This document shows positions 23,065 through 37,590 of a stretch of DNA of 64,000 nt, in pieces. Source of the stretch: Amoeboaphelidium protococcarum (lineage: Eukaryota > Aphelidiomycota > Aphelidea); assembly GCA_023515745.1 (NCBI GenBank), contig JALECJ010000002.1:1-64000 (forward strand), read 5' to 3'. Both the position numbers and the translations under genes were made by a program. The stretch's first letter is position 1. Each line of letters opens with the position of its first letter. The notes below the pieces were generated by a model, which was not told where the DNA came from, searched no databases, and was given only the letters and a program-made list of their open reading frames with translations.

Positions 23065-24849
23065 ATGATCATGAGCAACGGTGACGATAGGAATGTGGGC
23101 GTTGAAGATTCGGCGTAAGAAGAGTATCTGCCAGTGTGGATAACACATGATCGTAGATATCCTGCCAATCCTATTCATGCACTCAATGTAGAGGCTTTGG
23201 AGTTTGTCAACTTTGTTACATCGTAACCGCATGAACATTTGGCGCGTGAGTGGCTTGTGGGTAGATTGCGCCATATTGTACACAAGTTGTGGTCAAGACC
23301 GCCTTTGCGCATTTATGAAGCCATCAATAACAATGATCCTCTGATTTATGATGAGATTATGCACAGCGTAGGTAGCGGGGATAGTGATGGTAATGGCACT
23401 GCGGATAAGACTAATTCCAGTAATGAGAATGATAATGCTGAATTTAGATGGGCAGATCTGGTGGCTATTGGCAGTTTCCCGCTGGCGACTTATTTGAGCA
23501 GTGCTGACTTGGACGTTACCATCATCACCAATTGTGACAAGGTTAATCAGTATGAGATGCTTCGTCAATTCTCTGATCTCATCACAAAGGAAGTTGCAGA
23601 TCCCAAGAGTGTTACTGATGTGTTTACTGCTGTGAGGCCCACCGTCAGATTCGTGGACAAGCAGTCGGATCTACGCGTCAATGTATACATTAATCACTGG
23701 GAGTGGAAGATGGGCACTGACATTGTGGATCATTATCTGAAACTGGATAGGCTTGGTGCTGTTAATAGAGGACTCATAATGCTGTTCAAGTACTTCTTAT
23801 TCAGTCGCGGTGTCCACTCTGCAATTACAGGTGGTATTGGGTCATATGCTGCATCTCTGATGGTGATAAGCTTTGTTGAGAATCATCCGCAGCTCAAAGA
23901 CTCCAATGTCAATCCTGTTCTTCATATGGGTAATCTGTTCATGGACTTTCTTGAATTCTATGGCTAAAAGTATATGTATGACAAGTTGGGTATCGCCAGG
24001 TTTGATGACGATAATTAATATGGTCGTTTTAGGCCTTTTAAGCGTGACTTCAAGACTGGATAGAGTATATTGTGCATTCTAGATCCTGCTGATAGGTCGG
24101 TAGATGTTGGTGAACATGTGGATAAAATAGAGTAGATTGTACAAGTCTTGAATGATGCTTTTGTAGAAATGAACAAAGCCTTGGCTGAAAGATGTGATAA
24201 ATTTGAAGAGAAGCTGGCACAGAGCGGAGAGAAAGCAATGGATACTACAACACCTTATAGTGTACTGTCTTCTGTGTTTTCAATGTAAAACTCGATTATC
24301 AAGGTGAAAAGGCGTTTGTTGAAGAAAGCGTAGCAACTTCTTTAACCTGGCGCGTTTGGTATTGAGCCGTCTGCTAGTAATAAGGTGCTTAATATTAGCA
24401 ATCCTTCATTGCATGACTCTGGTCCTCCACGAGCTTTATTTAGTGCTGCATTTCTAGTCCCAGATGCATCCAATGATAAGTATTTGAGTAGTATCAAAGT
24501 GCCATATGATTTGATCAGTCCTAGTAAGCTTTAGTGGGTGAAGTTGTATCGCGGTGCTGTGAAATCTAATAACAATAGCCCTGAAAATAGTCGTAAAGGC
24601 TCTGAATCTGGTTCTAGATCCACGTCTGTAACACCTTCTCTCAAGCGTAAATCTACAGCTCCTCCCGGACTGGATAAGGTTGACAGTAGAACCGGCGCTG
24701 GTTCATCTGCCTCACAAGGAGTGACAGGTCAGTCGCGTAATTCTACTCAAACCGTGAGGAGCACAGACGTGTAAAGCCGTGAGCGCAAACGTTAATCTTA
24801 TGGAGACTTGGTAAGTAAAAATAGTACTGCTAACGATTACTACCGTTGA
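23065..24849 (+). CDS. TRF4: Non-canonical poly(A) polymerase, Trf4/Cid14/PAPD5 type
   Basis: Trf4-type nucleotidyltransferases add short oligo(A) tails in TRAMP-dependent nuclear RNA surveillance. The frame has 594 codons. The catalytic palm is around residues 75-165: FRWADLVAIGSFPLATYLSSADLDVTI supplies the GS motif and the two metal-binding Asp residues, and a third acid lies in RVNVYINHWE. The central domain contains VNRGLIMLFKYFLFSRGVHSAITGGIGSYAASLMV, the usual nucleotide-recognition region. An acidic Asn/Gly-rich insert sits before the GS motif. The C-terminal third is Ser/Thr-rich and low complexity. A GTAAGT at 24811 could be a splice donor, so the last dozen residues are less certain. 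It converges with the LIM gene. Confidence 0.82.
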
Positions 24850-25013
24850 TGCTAAGAGTATTGCTAATTAGACTTAAAACCTTTACGTATTATCTTAAAA
24901 GAATATGAAAGTATTGAAGTAATAAATGAACTGTACATTGCTGTAAACTTTAGATTCATGACCAAAAGAACTTCAAAATTTACTAACTAGCAACAACATC
25001 ATCATTATTCGTC

Positions 25014-26002
25014 TCACACTTACATTGGAGCAGTCTTCTCCTGTGCCTGTTCCAGCTCAGACTGAGACTAAGACAAATCTTTTGGATTCCACTTCTCCTT
25101 GTGAGGACGAGATCCAAATCCCTCATTGTAGTTACCCTTTAGAGCAAATAACTACTTGAAGTGAGGCTTGCAGTAGTGTTTGGAGTCCAATGCTGCGTAA
25201 TTGCCCAGCTTCAAGATGTTGTTGCAGTGCGCGCATCTGAAGCATGACTTGTGGTAGACAATCGATTCCACCTGGATTTGCTCCATCGGGAAGACAGTCT
25301 TCTCACAGCCGGCACACTTGTTGGTGGTGCCACCGGAAGCAGCAGAAGATTAAGCGTTGAATTTTGCTCTCACAGACTACTAAGTCTACTTTCCATCACC
25401 AGTTGCATGGTCCAGATCGTTAGCAGAAGAGATACGCAACTTGCTTCCCTGGTGATGCAATTCAGATCTGCTGGATGACTTTGCGGCCGTTTGTTTCAGA
25501 TTCTCGATGGACGCGCGAATGCCTTCAGCGACTCTTGACACTGCCTTGATTTCATCATTTGAGCCATCATGCACAGAGGCAGTCGAGCCAACCTTGGCCA
25601 TAGCATTGCTTGAAGCAGCCTTCTTGTTTGCTAGCGGCTTAGGATTGGAATCGCTGCCAGCGTTGTTGTTGTTGTTGTTGTTAAGGCCCTTGAACTAGAC
25701 GCCACCAAGGGATGAGCTTGCGCCAGTGTCATTTTCACCAAAGCCGGACGTGTAGTTTCCCTTCAGTGCAAACAGTTACTTGAAGTGCGGCTTGCAGTAG
25801 TATTTGCCATTGATAGCAGCATACTTACCCAGAGATAGCTGGTTGTTGCAGTGCGCACATCTCAAGCAGGTCTTGTGCAGAGTAAGGTCGTCAATCTTGA
25901 CCATCTCCATTGGATACACGGTCTTCTCGCAAACTTGGCACTTCTACACATTACAACATCTGATACAACTTGTTTCAAATATAAAAGACTTACGGTAGAC
26001 AT
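25014..26002 (-). CDS. Double-LIM-domain protein, actin-associated type
   Basis: Exon 1 is only nine bases (26002-25994, Met-Ser-Thr), then a 50-nt intron ends in GTGTAG and exon 2 runs 25943-25014, giving 312 residues. Two LIM zinc fingers lie at the ends. Residues about 5-65 are CQVCEKTVYPMEMVKIDD...CLRCAHCNNQLSLGKYA...YCKPHFKQLF, and residues about 235-295 have the same spacing. Both resemble LIM domains of EPLIN and plant WLIM actin-bundling proteins, including the LFALKGNY tail. The 165-residue linker is Ser/Ala-rich. The Gln of HFKQLF in the first LIM is TAA. A role in crosslinking actin is inferred from domain type only. Confidence 0.82.
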
Positions 26003-26263
26003 TATGAAGCGATATTGAGTCGTTAATAATCGGTTATTGTTTAAAAAGCTGATGAGTATAAGGAATAGAGATTAGATGGAGGAGTGAGCTAATAAAAGCC
26101 AGAAATATCCGGCATAATTTAAGTAATTTAGCCTCGCTACCAACGGCGTCTCTTGATTGGCAACAACTACGCGCCCGAATAACGCTTGATTAGCCTTACC
26201 TGCCGTAAGTAAAAAAGATTAAATCAAATTAAATAAAACGTGATTTTTCATATATTAAATTCA

Positions 26264-28462
26264 TCATAATAAGTACATCAAAGAAGCAAAAGTAATCATC
26301 AGGATTATTTCACCTTGGGCGAAAAGTATCTTGGATCCGGAGGAAGCGTTTGCACCGCTCGAATCTCCGCCAACTGGAACACTTGACCCCAATCCCGGTT
26401 GCTATCCATCGGCTGGAGTCGCTTAAGCAGTTACAGCACTCGTCTTATAAGGAATAGCAGAGCTGTTGGATCCAGCGTTGCCATTGTTAGCGCCACCATT
26501 CTTATGGTGCGCAGTTCCATTGGCACCGTAAGATAGAGAAGTCTTCTTCTTGCCATCCTTACCATTAGGGAGAGGAAACACGGAAGGCAGAGTGATACAA
26601 TCTTCGTATCTCTTCATAAAGTTAGGCCTGCTGGCTTCATTTAAGAAGCTGATAGCATTACGGATACCATCAGCGATTTAAGGTTTGCGCTCGAGTGCCC
26701 AATCTGGAATAAAGTACTCTTCTGGGGCGTTACCATTCGAGCCAGGAGCACCAGGAGTCGATGAGTTACCACCAGAACCAGGTTAGCCAGGCAATCCAGG
26801 AGAGTCGGGAGTACCAGGAGCACCAGGAGTATTAGGAGCACCAGGTGTACCAGGAGTTCCTGGAGTATTAGGAGCACCAGGTGTACCAGGAGTACCTGGA
26901 GTGTTGGGAGAACCTGGAGTGCCTGGAGTGCCAGGAGTGTTAGGAGTACCTGGTGTTCCTGGAGTATCAGGAGTTCCTGGAGTATCAGGAGTTCCGGGAG
27001 TGTTGGGAGTGCCAGGAGTACCTGGTGTGCCAGGAGTGTTAGGCGTACCAGGAGAGCCAGGTGTATCAGGAGTTCCAGGAGTGCCTGGAGTTCCAGGAAC
27101 AGCGGTTGCTTCAGGACCGAAACGAGAGGATGTGAGAGAACCAGGAGCTCCCCATTCGTGACTTGAAGGTGGAGTCTGGACAGCAGTATTCCAACTATCT
27201 CCACTCTAAACCGAGGTAGGCAATACAGTAGTTCTGCTAGTTAGATACTCGTCACTTGAGAAAGAGGATGCGTTATTAGATGGCAATGGAAATCTGGACA
27301 TACCAATAGTAGTAGACATAAAGCCGGATAATGGAGTGGATTATGGCAATGGAGATACTGATGATTGCCTGTCGTCCCATGGACGCGAACTGCTTCTAGC
27401 TCTGGTTGACATTGCACTAGTTGAAAGCGGCTGACCACGAGTTCTGCTTTGTGCCGGAGTAGAGAACATAGTTCTGCTAGCAGAAGGCAAAGCTGAAGAA
27501 GACAGAGTAGGAGGAGTATTAGGGACAATATTCATTTCACGCGCCACAGTGATGATGTCATTCTGAGGAGACGCGTTTTGCAGAGGTGCAGAAGTTGCAG
27601 GAGTTCCAGGAGGTACGTAAGTGTAGCAAGAGTCATGCACATTGAACAGCTACTGAGTCGTAACTGCGCCCAAGCCAGGCAGAGGCATTGAAGCAGTAAT
27701 GTTGTCATTACGTCGATACTGGCTCTCACCGTAGAAGACATTGAAGCGAGAAGCGCCATCATAATTCTGCCATTACCACCAAACCTTGTCACAGTAAGCG
27801 TGATGCAGCCAGAAGATAGGATCATTAGGAGAGAATTCAAAAGCCAAGTCACCTGTGCGACCGCCAACATTGACATGCACCAGATAATGAGGACCAAACT
27901 CAAAGTTACGGCTAAAATTTTGGAAATCATTCATGGTGATCTGATTCTCAACGGTTCGCAAGCTAGCAAGAGAATTTGATCTCAGGCCATTAGGCTGCAG
28001 GTCACGTACCAGAAGATGAGGAGTTTACACATTCATACGCAATTGGCCGAGAATACGATCATTAGCAGGATTTTGCCCATTACGACTGAAAGACTGCCAG
28101 ATGCGCGCTTAATTAGGATTAGCAGCATCATTTGACCATTGCCAGTATGGAATGATGACATTCGGATTGATACTACGGAGACCAGCCTCATAACGACGCA
28201 GCAACTCACGGTGGATAGGGAAGAAAAATTGGTTACTGTGCCAGGCACCATAATTATCGAAATGCGCTCTCACCATTACTTCCATAGAGCCACTATCAAT
28301 GTACTGACGCAATGTTGTCAAGTAATCGTCGAGTTACGATTGACTTAAATCGTCCCAGCTGTAACGACCACGAACGCCGCCTGCACATTAAGACTGAGCC
28401 TGTGTGAAGGCAGACATGATCATCGCTGCCGACACCAAGGATTTAATGATATATTGAAACAT
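26264..28462 (-). CDS. Secreted GPI-anchored tyrosinase with Thr-Pro-Gly repeat stalk
   Basis: Tyrosinases oxidise phenols to quinones using a dinuclear copper site. The frame has 732 codons. Residues 1-22 form a signal peptide. The CuA site lies at about residues 65-85 ([19 protein letters not shown]) and CuB at about 190-230 ([26 protein letters not shown]), with TAA as Gln in WWQWQ. A Ser/Thr-rich region follows, then about 45 tandem triplets of the form Pro-Gly-Thr, Pro-Asn-Thr or Pro-Asp-Thr (plus positions about 26790-27110), a stiff stalk that may be O-glycosylated. The end, [11 protein letters not shown] plus 17 hydrophobic residues, fits a GPI-attachment signal. A TATA repeat at 28478-28492 sits just upstream of the ATG. 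It is tandem with a second tyrosinase. Confidence 0.85.
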
Positions 28463-28923
28463 GTTTGAATTACACAGATATATATATATATAACAAACAA
28501 ACACAAATGATTTATATATCAATATAAGTATTCACAGTAAAGAAATTGTGCAATGACCAACATTAAGGTTTTTGATTACAGTTTGGGTCACATCTTTGGC
28601 TTGGCTCGAGACTGATTGGACATCAATCTCAAGTGACACCACAATGATCCAGTCCCGTTTTTGATATGGTGATACCAGTAGTGAAATTTTTGTAACACCA
28701 AACTACTGTTTAGGTCTTGGCAATATTTTTTATCAATTCCGAAGATTATATAAGAAATAAGTGTACAACAATGCCTGCCAGGCGCGTAAAACACGGCGCA
28801 GATTGCAGAATGGTCACTTCGATATAACCACTACGGTATTAGCACATACCAAGATAGAATTATATAAAATGAAAAATAAATCAGTCGGCATGATAACTTA
28901 TAAAATTAAAATTGCATTAAGTA
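28463..28923. promoter_or_regulatory. Promoter region of the first tyrosinase
   Basis: This 461-bp spacer separates two co-oriented tyrosinase genes. A (TA)n run at 28478-28492 lies 16-30 bp upstream of the ATG and may act as a TATA box. No other gene was seen. Confidence 0.5.
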
Positions 28924-30690
28924 TCAAATCATCATCGATAATAATATAGTCGCAACAGACACCAACGCAGATGCCATCACGGAAGAAGCTCCATTTTGAC
29001 TAGAGCCCATCACATCCTCAAGAGCATTGTCACCAGTCTTCTCAGCGTAAGAATTTGTCTTATTCGACACGAAACCTAAAGGAGAACCAGATTTCTAAGG
29101 CGTAGAGGCATTCTTAGCCTACTCGACGGCTGCATAATGGGCCTCTCTTTACGATACCTTCATGGACATGTGACCAGGCTTTTCGCAAAACTCAGGCTTA
29201 GCTACACCATACGTCTTCGGAATACCCATGTTACTTGCCTGAGGATCGTACCATTTCTTGAAGTCTGCACTTTTAGCAGCCATTGTAATAGCCTCAGCAG
29301 TGAGCATTTGTTCACGGATCGACGCCATAGCTTTCAACGCCCATTCGCTGAACATTGGAGCGATGGTCTAATTCTTGTGACCGGAATCTGCATGAGTCGT
29401 ATTACGATTCTACGTAGCATTTTGATGAGGCTTTGGACCAGTGCTAGGCAACTGTATAGGTTTAGGAGCAGGAGAGTCAGTATGAGGACTTTTAACCGGT
29501 GAAGCAGTAGAAAAGGTAGGAGTATGAGACTACCCAAAGACTGTGGAGCTTTGAGGACTTGGGCTAGGATGTTGTGGAGCTGGGGCAGGTGAAGGAGTTG
29601 GTGTCGATGGCTATGGAGCAGGGGGTTGTGGCGCTGGAGGCTATGGTGCGGGAGGCTATGGCGCTGGAGGCTATGGTGCGGGAGGCTATGGCGCTGGAGG
29701 TTAAGGTGCTGGAGGCTACGGCGCTGGAGGAGCCAACCCTGCCAGTGAGCGCAACTCAGCATTGGCAACATCAATATCTCTCTGCCTATTAATGTCCCTC
29801 AACGGCCCACGCTCAAACCTGGAGCCAGACGGCATGTAAGTGTAGCACAAATCTTGCACGTCAAACAGAGAATCAATTCGCACCTGGCCCTAAAAGCCTG
29901 GCACAATACTCTCTCCATTAATCGGACGATTTCTAGAATTGACACCACCATACTCTGAGAAGCGCTTACCATTGTCGTACATTTAAAACCACCAATAAAT
30001 CTTGTCAATAAATCCATGATGGAGGAAGAACAGTGAATCACGAGGACTATGGTTAGAGAAGAAGGTGCTGTATAAACCACCAGCATTGGCATGTACAGAC
30101 ATGTGAGGACCGTACTCTAACGCAGAGGAGAATGCAGCGAAATTCAAGGTGGAGATCATGTTGTAAACGCTATTGAAGTTTGCAATTTACCCTCTGACTG
30201 GCTCATTCTGAGTGATGTTACGAATACAATGCGTACTCCATGTAGGATAATTTTCAGAGTCCACGCCGGGGATGCTCAGATGCTTATCAGAGACAGGATT
30301 GAAGCCATTACGACTGTAGTATTGCCAGATACGCGAGGCTGCAGGATTTTCAGCGTCATTAGTCCATTACCAGATAGGTATGATCACATTTGGCTTAACT
30401 TTACGCAGCTCTCTCTCAAACTCTAAGCTAAACTAACGGTGGACAGCCAGGAAATCCTGATTCAAATGCCAAGCATCATAGTTATTCTCGTGAGTTTTAG
30501 CCAGCCTGTTCATAACGCCATTCTGGTAGAGCTCATTGACCGCTTGAAAATACTCTGTCAAAGCATCATCAGGCATGTCGTTGAAATCATAACGAGGCCA
30601 CACGCCATTCGGACACTTGACTTCTTGAGCATTAAGACCCGACAGTGTGGCTAACACCAAGGATACAAATAAACTTTTAATGGAAGGCAT
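28924..30690 (-). CDS. Secreted GPI-anchored tyrosinase with Pro-Pro-Ala-Pro-Gln stalk
   Basis: The frame has 588 codons. A signal peptide (MPSIKSLFVSLVLATLSGLNA) precedes the copper domain: CuA around THENNYDAWHLNQDFLAVH, CuB in GPHMSVHAN and SPRDSLFFLHHGFIDKIYWW. After the catalytic domain comes an array of PPAPQ repeats in exact 15-nt register (29611-29718). Its eight Gln positions are coded six times by TAG, once by TAA and once by CAA. A second globular or helical segment with a TAEAITMAAKSADFKKWYD stretch follows, then a GPI-type tail (NGASSVMASALVSVATILL). It is a paralogue of the neighbouring tyrosinase but with a different stalk. A role in melanin-like wall or cyst pigmentation is inference. 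Confidence 0.85.
29611..29718 (-). repeat. 15-nt tandem repeat encoding PPAPQ
   Basis: The glutamine codon recurs every 15 nt, read on the minus strand. In coding order the codons are TAG, TAA, TAG, TAG, TAG, TAG, CAA, TAG. The third positions of the neighbouring Ala and Pro codons also vary synonymously, so the array is diverging under protein-level constraint. Confidence 0.9.
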
Positions 30691-31176
30691 ATCTAGTAAT
30701 GTATATAATCTGTATATCTTTTATCAGTGGAATGTGAATATAAAGACGATTGTATCACTAGACAAAGGAAGTGCAGGACGAGTGGCTCAAGTCTATGTTA
30801 CTCGTTGATCACGGAAAATTAAATGCTTGGCTGATATTAATCTATGTGGCACCTGCAATCGTCTCTGATTGGCCACACAAAATCATGCTGTTACATTCAC
30901 GAGAAATTGATGTTGCATAGAGCACAGTCACACAGAAAAGTGAAAAAGACTCACGTAAGTAAGTTGAGGCACTATATAAAGTCGTGAACTGTCATTATAT
31001 GGATTTGGAGCATCGAGTCGAGTGGTTTGACTGTGAAAATCTACCATAATCATTGCTCTCTCTCAAAGGGAAAATTGTAGCACTAAAATATATATTCATC
31101 ATCACATCTACTTCACCATCACTGTTCCTCATTGATTTAATCATTTGACCAACACACAACTGACCAAACGGCATCT
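30691..31176. other. Intergenic spacer upstream of the second tyrosinase
   Basis: This 486-bp spacer holds the promoter of the tyrosinase gene and the 3' flank of the MARK kinase. TATATAAT-like sequence lies within 20 bp of the tyrosinase ATG, and a CTATATAAAG occurs near 30971. No gene was found. Confidence 0.4.
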
Positions 31177-33499
<2,323 letters not shown>

Positions 33500-33960
33500 T
33501 TTCAGTATTCAGAAATCTTTTACTTAATCAATCTATAAATCAATGCAAGAGACTTGTTAATAGAGCGATATTAGTAGACTCGGTCACAATATCAACAGAG
33601 AGTATATATGATGTATTAATAGCGAATACAATCAAAAGATAGAGTCTGCCTCTCAACCGAAATATTGTGAATGTGGTAGCTGTAACAACACAACAATTAG
33701 TGATGAAGGCTAAAAATATCTCATCACTCAATAATTCTAATCGAAATGAATACTTCTAAGGAGTTGCTAGAAATCTAAGTTGGAGTAAAAATAGCTACCG
33801 ATTGATTAAGACAATTGATTGCTTATAACGAGAGGGTTGGTGGAGCGTGTGAAGGTCGACTCATAAAGTTGTGCGATAGAACCACTTAAACGTCCTATGC
33901 GACAACAGAAAATAATGGTGAATTTGATCTTATAAATAAAAACCATCTTATAAATGAACA
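33500..33960. other. Intergenic spacer
   Basis: This 461-bp AT-rich spacer holds the promoter of the MARK kinase and the 3' flank of the second MFSD1-like gene. Nothing else was recognised. Confidence 0.4.
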
Positions 33961-35529
33961 TCAACTGCTAATAACACGACGTCTAAAGTCTACAATACCC
34001 ACAATGATACTCAAGAGAACGCCAACGGATGATAGAGCAATGAAGAACATGGACACTTCCCTGTATGAATTGGTGGCCAAGATTTTTGCAATTACAAGGG
34101 GAACAAAGGTAAGCGCAACGTTCATAGCCACAGTGCTAATGCCATACGCAGTTCCCAGAAAAGCTGAATTCTTAACCAGGTGTGGGACTAGAGGCCACAT
34201 TGACGCGCCAAAGATTGAGTATGAAGTTCCGAGGATAAAGAGAGATATTCTGGGATCAACATTGGTAAATCCGATCAGGTAATGCACCAGAACTAAGAGA
34301 AGTCCAGATATAGGCAGAAATATAGATCTGACCACTTGAGAGCCAAACCGCCGACGCGTTACGACATCCAAAAGCCATCCACAGAGCGGAGATCCTACGG
34401 CACTGACTATATCCGGGATTGCCATCACCTTTCCAGCGGTTTATACATCGTCATGATACCATCTAAGTTGTAGCAAATCTGATAGTATGTGAATGAATGG
34501 ATTAACTGCGCCATAATAAGTGATGATAGTTAAACAAAGAATCCAGAATGAGAGAGGTAACTAAAACAAATCTCTTAAATGCACAGATCCTTCGATAGAT
34601 TCTGACTGAGGTGAGTCTTGCATAGTCTACTCACTGGCGCAACTATCATCATCATCTTTCATCGCTGAGCAACTATTGCAAGAGTCATCGTCATCATCAT
34701 TTTATTATTGCTATTTCTACTATTGTACATCATTATCAAACAGTATCTGCAAGCTGTCATTATTTGAGCATAGTGTTGACACGGATTCATCTTTACGCAA
34801 TCCAAGACAATCTACAGCATCTTCTTTATCATTATTGTAGGTATAGTCTTTCTCCTTGTCAACAAATTTGTAATATTTACCATTAATCCAAGCCAATAAA
34901 AGACCACAAAAGAGACTAAACAAACATGTAATAGTACCAAACCACAAAGCTGATGCAAGATTAAAAGAACTGAATATAGCTGGACTTATAATATCATTTA
35001 GAGCTGTGGCCAGACGCGCAACCGTGAGATTAAATCCCAACGCAAGTCCAAGAGAATGATCTTGGAACCAATCTGTAGTAATCTTGGCTTATGCCACCTC
35101 TAGAGACTCTCCTGCTATACCAAACAAGGCCCGTCCCACTATCATTACCCAATACAACTTCTACAGACTCCCCACAGTGAAGAGAGAAGTGCCGACGAGC
35201 ACAAGCACAGAGAAGATTAATAATATACGATTCGAATCCATTCTGTCCACCATAATACCGCCAAAAATAGGCAATATAAGATTAGGGAAAGAGTAGGCGG
35301 TGTACAGCGAGTTAAATTCAAACTACCACTCATCATATGGATGTCCAATGTACTACCGCAGCTGGACATTCAATGCGGCGGGAATGTCATAGCAGTAATA
35401 GTTTCCAAAGAGTAGAAGACACGCTAATAATAACACAATCCATCGAATATACTTCAAATTACGGTGTCTCTAACTTTAGTCTTGCTTTGGTAGAAGAAGA
35501 GCATTCAATTCATTGTCCATATTGGTCAT
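33961..35529 (-). CDS. MFSD1: MFSD1-like major facilitator transporter (short paralogue)
   Basis: The frame has 522 codons, close to the usual MFSD1 length. It starts with a short cytosolic tail holding LLLPKQ (a possible acidic-type dileucine sorting signal), then YIRWIVLLLACLLLFGNYYCYDIPAAL, matching the family first helix. FNSLYTAYSFPNLILPIFGGIMVDR follows and the RALFGIAGESLEVAQAK helix. A central acidic loop with Asp runs and several TAA/TAG codons separates the two six-helix halves. The second half includes MAIPDIVSAVGSPLCGWLLD and LGTAYGISTVAMN. A lysosomal or vacuolar dipeptide carrier role follows from the family. It diverges from the F-box/WD40 gene. Confidence 0.88.
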
Positions 35530-36024
35530 CTCTGATCGATCGCACTTTGCAGTCCTTTTGATGAAGAGAATCGGAACGCCGACTCACTCAGTTTAAGTCA
35601 GCTCGGCGTTTTACTCCCATTTGGAGCAAATCGAGGGCGTGAAAATTTGTCCTGAACGATCAAACGCGCATTGACTTTGAATGGTTGTTTCAAGATTACA
35701 TTTCTCTATTTAACTGTGACGCTTGAACATTGCTTCACTATATATATACAGTAAGCATATTGTTTTTTATTAGAATCAGTATTCTACAGTCTGCTCTGAA
35801 AAAATGCGTATGCTTCTCATTTTTATTTCAGTCGAGATAAATTTGGATGATCGCTTGAAATAGTTGGCTTGAATTGGAATCGAAAATAGCCTTGATCACA
35901 TGATGTTTGACCTTTTGCATCTAACTTTAAGTAACTCACATTTAATCGTCAGATATCTAACGTTTAAGAATCTTTTAATTAATACTTGCAAATGATAAAT
36001 AGTGTGTATGGCCAATTTTCGTAA
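35530..36024. promoter_or_regulatory. Divergent promoter region MFSD1-like/F-box-WD40
   Basis: This 495-bp AT-rich spacer lies between divergent genes. A CTATATATATAC run near 35740-35751 could be TATA-like, although it is distant from both starts. No gene was seen. Confidence 0.35.
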
Positions 36025-37503
36025 ATGTCAAAGTCTTTACAGGCTATGTTTGGTCTAATGCCAGATACTTTGCTGACTGATTAATAATAGTCTTATCCCA
36101 TCTAAGTCTAATCTCAATCTGGAATAATTACTACATCAGAGCTAGAAGGGAAGACTAAATAAGATTATATAAAAGTTGATTTTGTATCAAAACTGCCAGT
36201 AGAATTGGCCGTGTTAATATTGGCCAATTTGGGTGCCTCTGATCTTGCCGCCTGCCTGATTGTTTCAAGACAATGGCGTGATGTGATTGAGCATAACGAA
36301 GAGATTTGGAAGATGGTGTGCAGGCAACACAACTACCGTCCAATCCAACATTGGCGATTAATGATGCATGCTCAGAAGAGTAATCAGATAGGATGTAAAT
36401 CTGTTATGAATACTGCGAAATAGCGTAATTCTGCCCCGAATACTCTGGTACTGTCCACTTCGCCCTCCCTGTTTCGCTCCAGAGCTCCGTGGAAGAAAAT
36501 TCTGATTGAGAATTATCTGACCGAGATCAATTGGCAGCGTGGTAGATACATTGTAGAGACGGCTGTAAAACAGAAGTAGCAGCGGCAATAGTTACCACCA
36601 GCTGGTGTTGACAGCGAAATCTGCGTACAAGTATCCTCTGAACTCGACCGCGCCTTATCCGTTTCCCCGATCTCAGACAGGCCATCTGTTGCGGAATTAT
36701 GGGACACCAGGTCTGGTCATCCGATTAGCACTTTGGTTGGCCATTAAGGTATTATATCTGCAGTTAAATTTGGTTAGAATGGCCTATTAGTTACCGGAGG
36801 ATCAGATTGCACTGTAAAATTGTGGAATATTGATGATGCGCAGTGTTTATAAACGTACATTGGTCATACTTAAGAAATTGAATGCGTGAACTTTGATTTA
36901 ACCATCATTGTATCTGGTTCGTCAGATCATGATTTACGCGTCTGGGATATCAAATCCGGTTAGTGTATTTCTACTTTAACTGGTCACACCGACGCTGTGA
37001 CTTGTGTATCCCTAGACGATGAATATATCGTTAGTGGAAGCTGTGATGGAAGCATTCGTGTTTGGAATAGAGAGGGTTATGATCACTGCAAAACACTACG
37101 TCTTGAAGGTCACGACAGTAAAGTTTACTGCCTAGAAATGAACGATAGTTATATTATCGCTGGTGGCACGAACAAGACCATCACTGTTTGGAGTAGAAAG
37201 GATTTGACAAAGGTGTAATCGCTGGTCGGTCATGAAGACGATATCGTTACTGTTTAAGTTGATAAAGACAAGATTGTTAGTGGGTCTAGCGATAAAACCA
37301 TAAAAGTCTGGTCCCTATCCCAAGGCACTCTCTTGTACTCTCTCCGAAAGCATCTGGCTCCAGTTTGGAATCTAAGATTTGATGGTAGTCGTATCGTCAG
37401 TAGTTCTTTTGACCAGAAAGTCTATGTTTGGAACTTTGGTGGTGGTGAGGTGATTAGCGAATATGAAAAAGTAAAATGGGGCTTGACAGAAGTCATAGAT
37501 TGA
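36025..37503 (+). CDS. F-box/WD40 protein (SCF substrate receptor type)
   Basis: F-box/WD40 proteins bring substrates to SCF ubiquitin ligases. The frame has 492 codons and no intron. The F-box lies at about residues 55-100 (VDFVSKLPVELAVLILANLGASDLAACLIVSRQWRDV). A linker with a TTxxW-like segment follows, then at least six WD repeats from about residue 230 to the end, for example VTGGSDCTVKLWNI, VSGSSDHDLRVWDI and VSGSCDGSIRVWN. The repeat boundaries contain TAA/TAG in GHxQ positions (GHTQEIEC, GHQGIIS), where Gln fits well. Which substrate it binds cannot be told; Cdc4, Met30 and beta-TrCP types are all possible. Confidence 0.87.
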
Positions 37504-37590
37504 GTAAAAGTTGACTGATGACCAGTCACCATGGCGGCTGAATAATATAACTTTAGAAAGCAAAGTTATATGTATTGTACAAATCGATCA

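Noticed and set aside
24811-24824. Splice donor GTAAGT near the 3' end of the TRF4-type gene
   Set aside because: The frame continues to TGA at 24849 and no acceptor ending TGTAG was seen before the convergent LIM gene, so I kept the unspliced end.
26641-27204. Leu-rich minus-strand ORF and a PGVPGV collagen-like plus-strand ORF over the same bases
   Set aside because: Both are other-frame readings of the Thr-Pro-Gly stalk of the first tyrosinase, which is in the frame continuous with the copper domain and the GPI tail.
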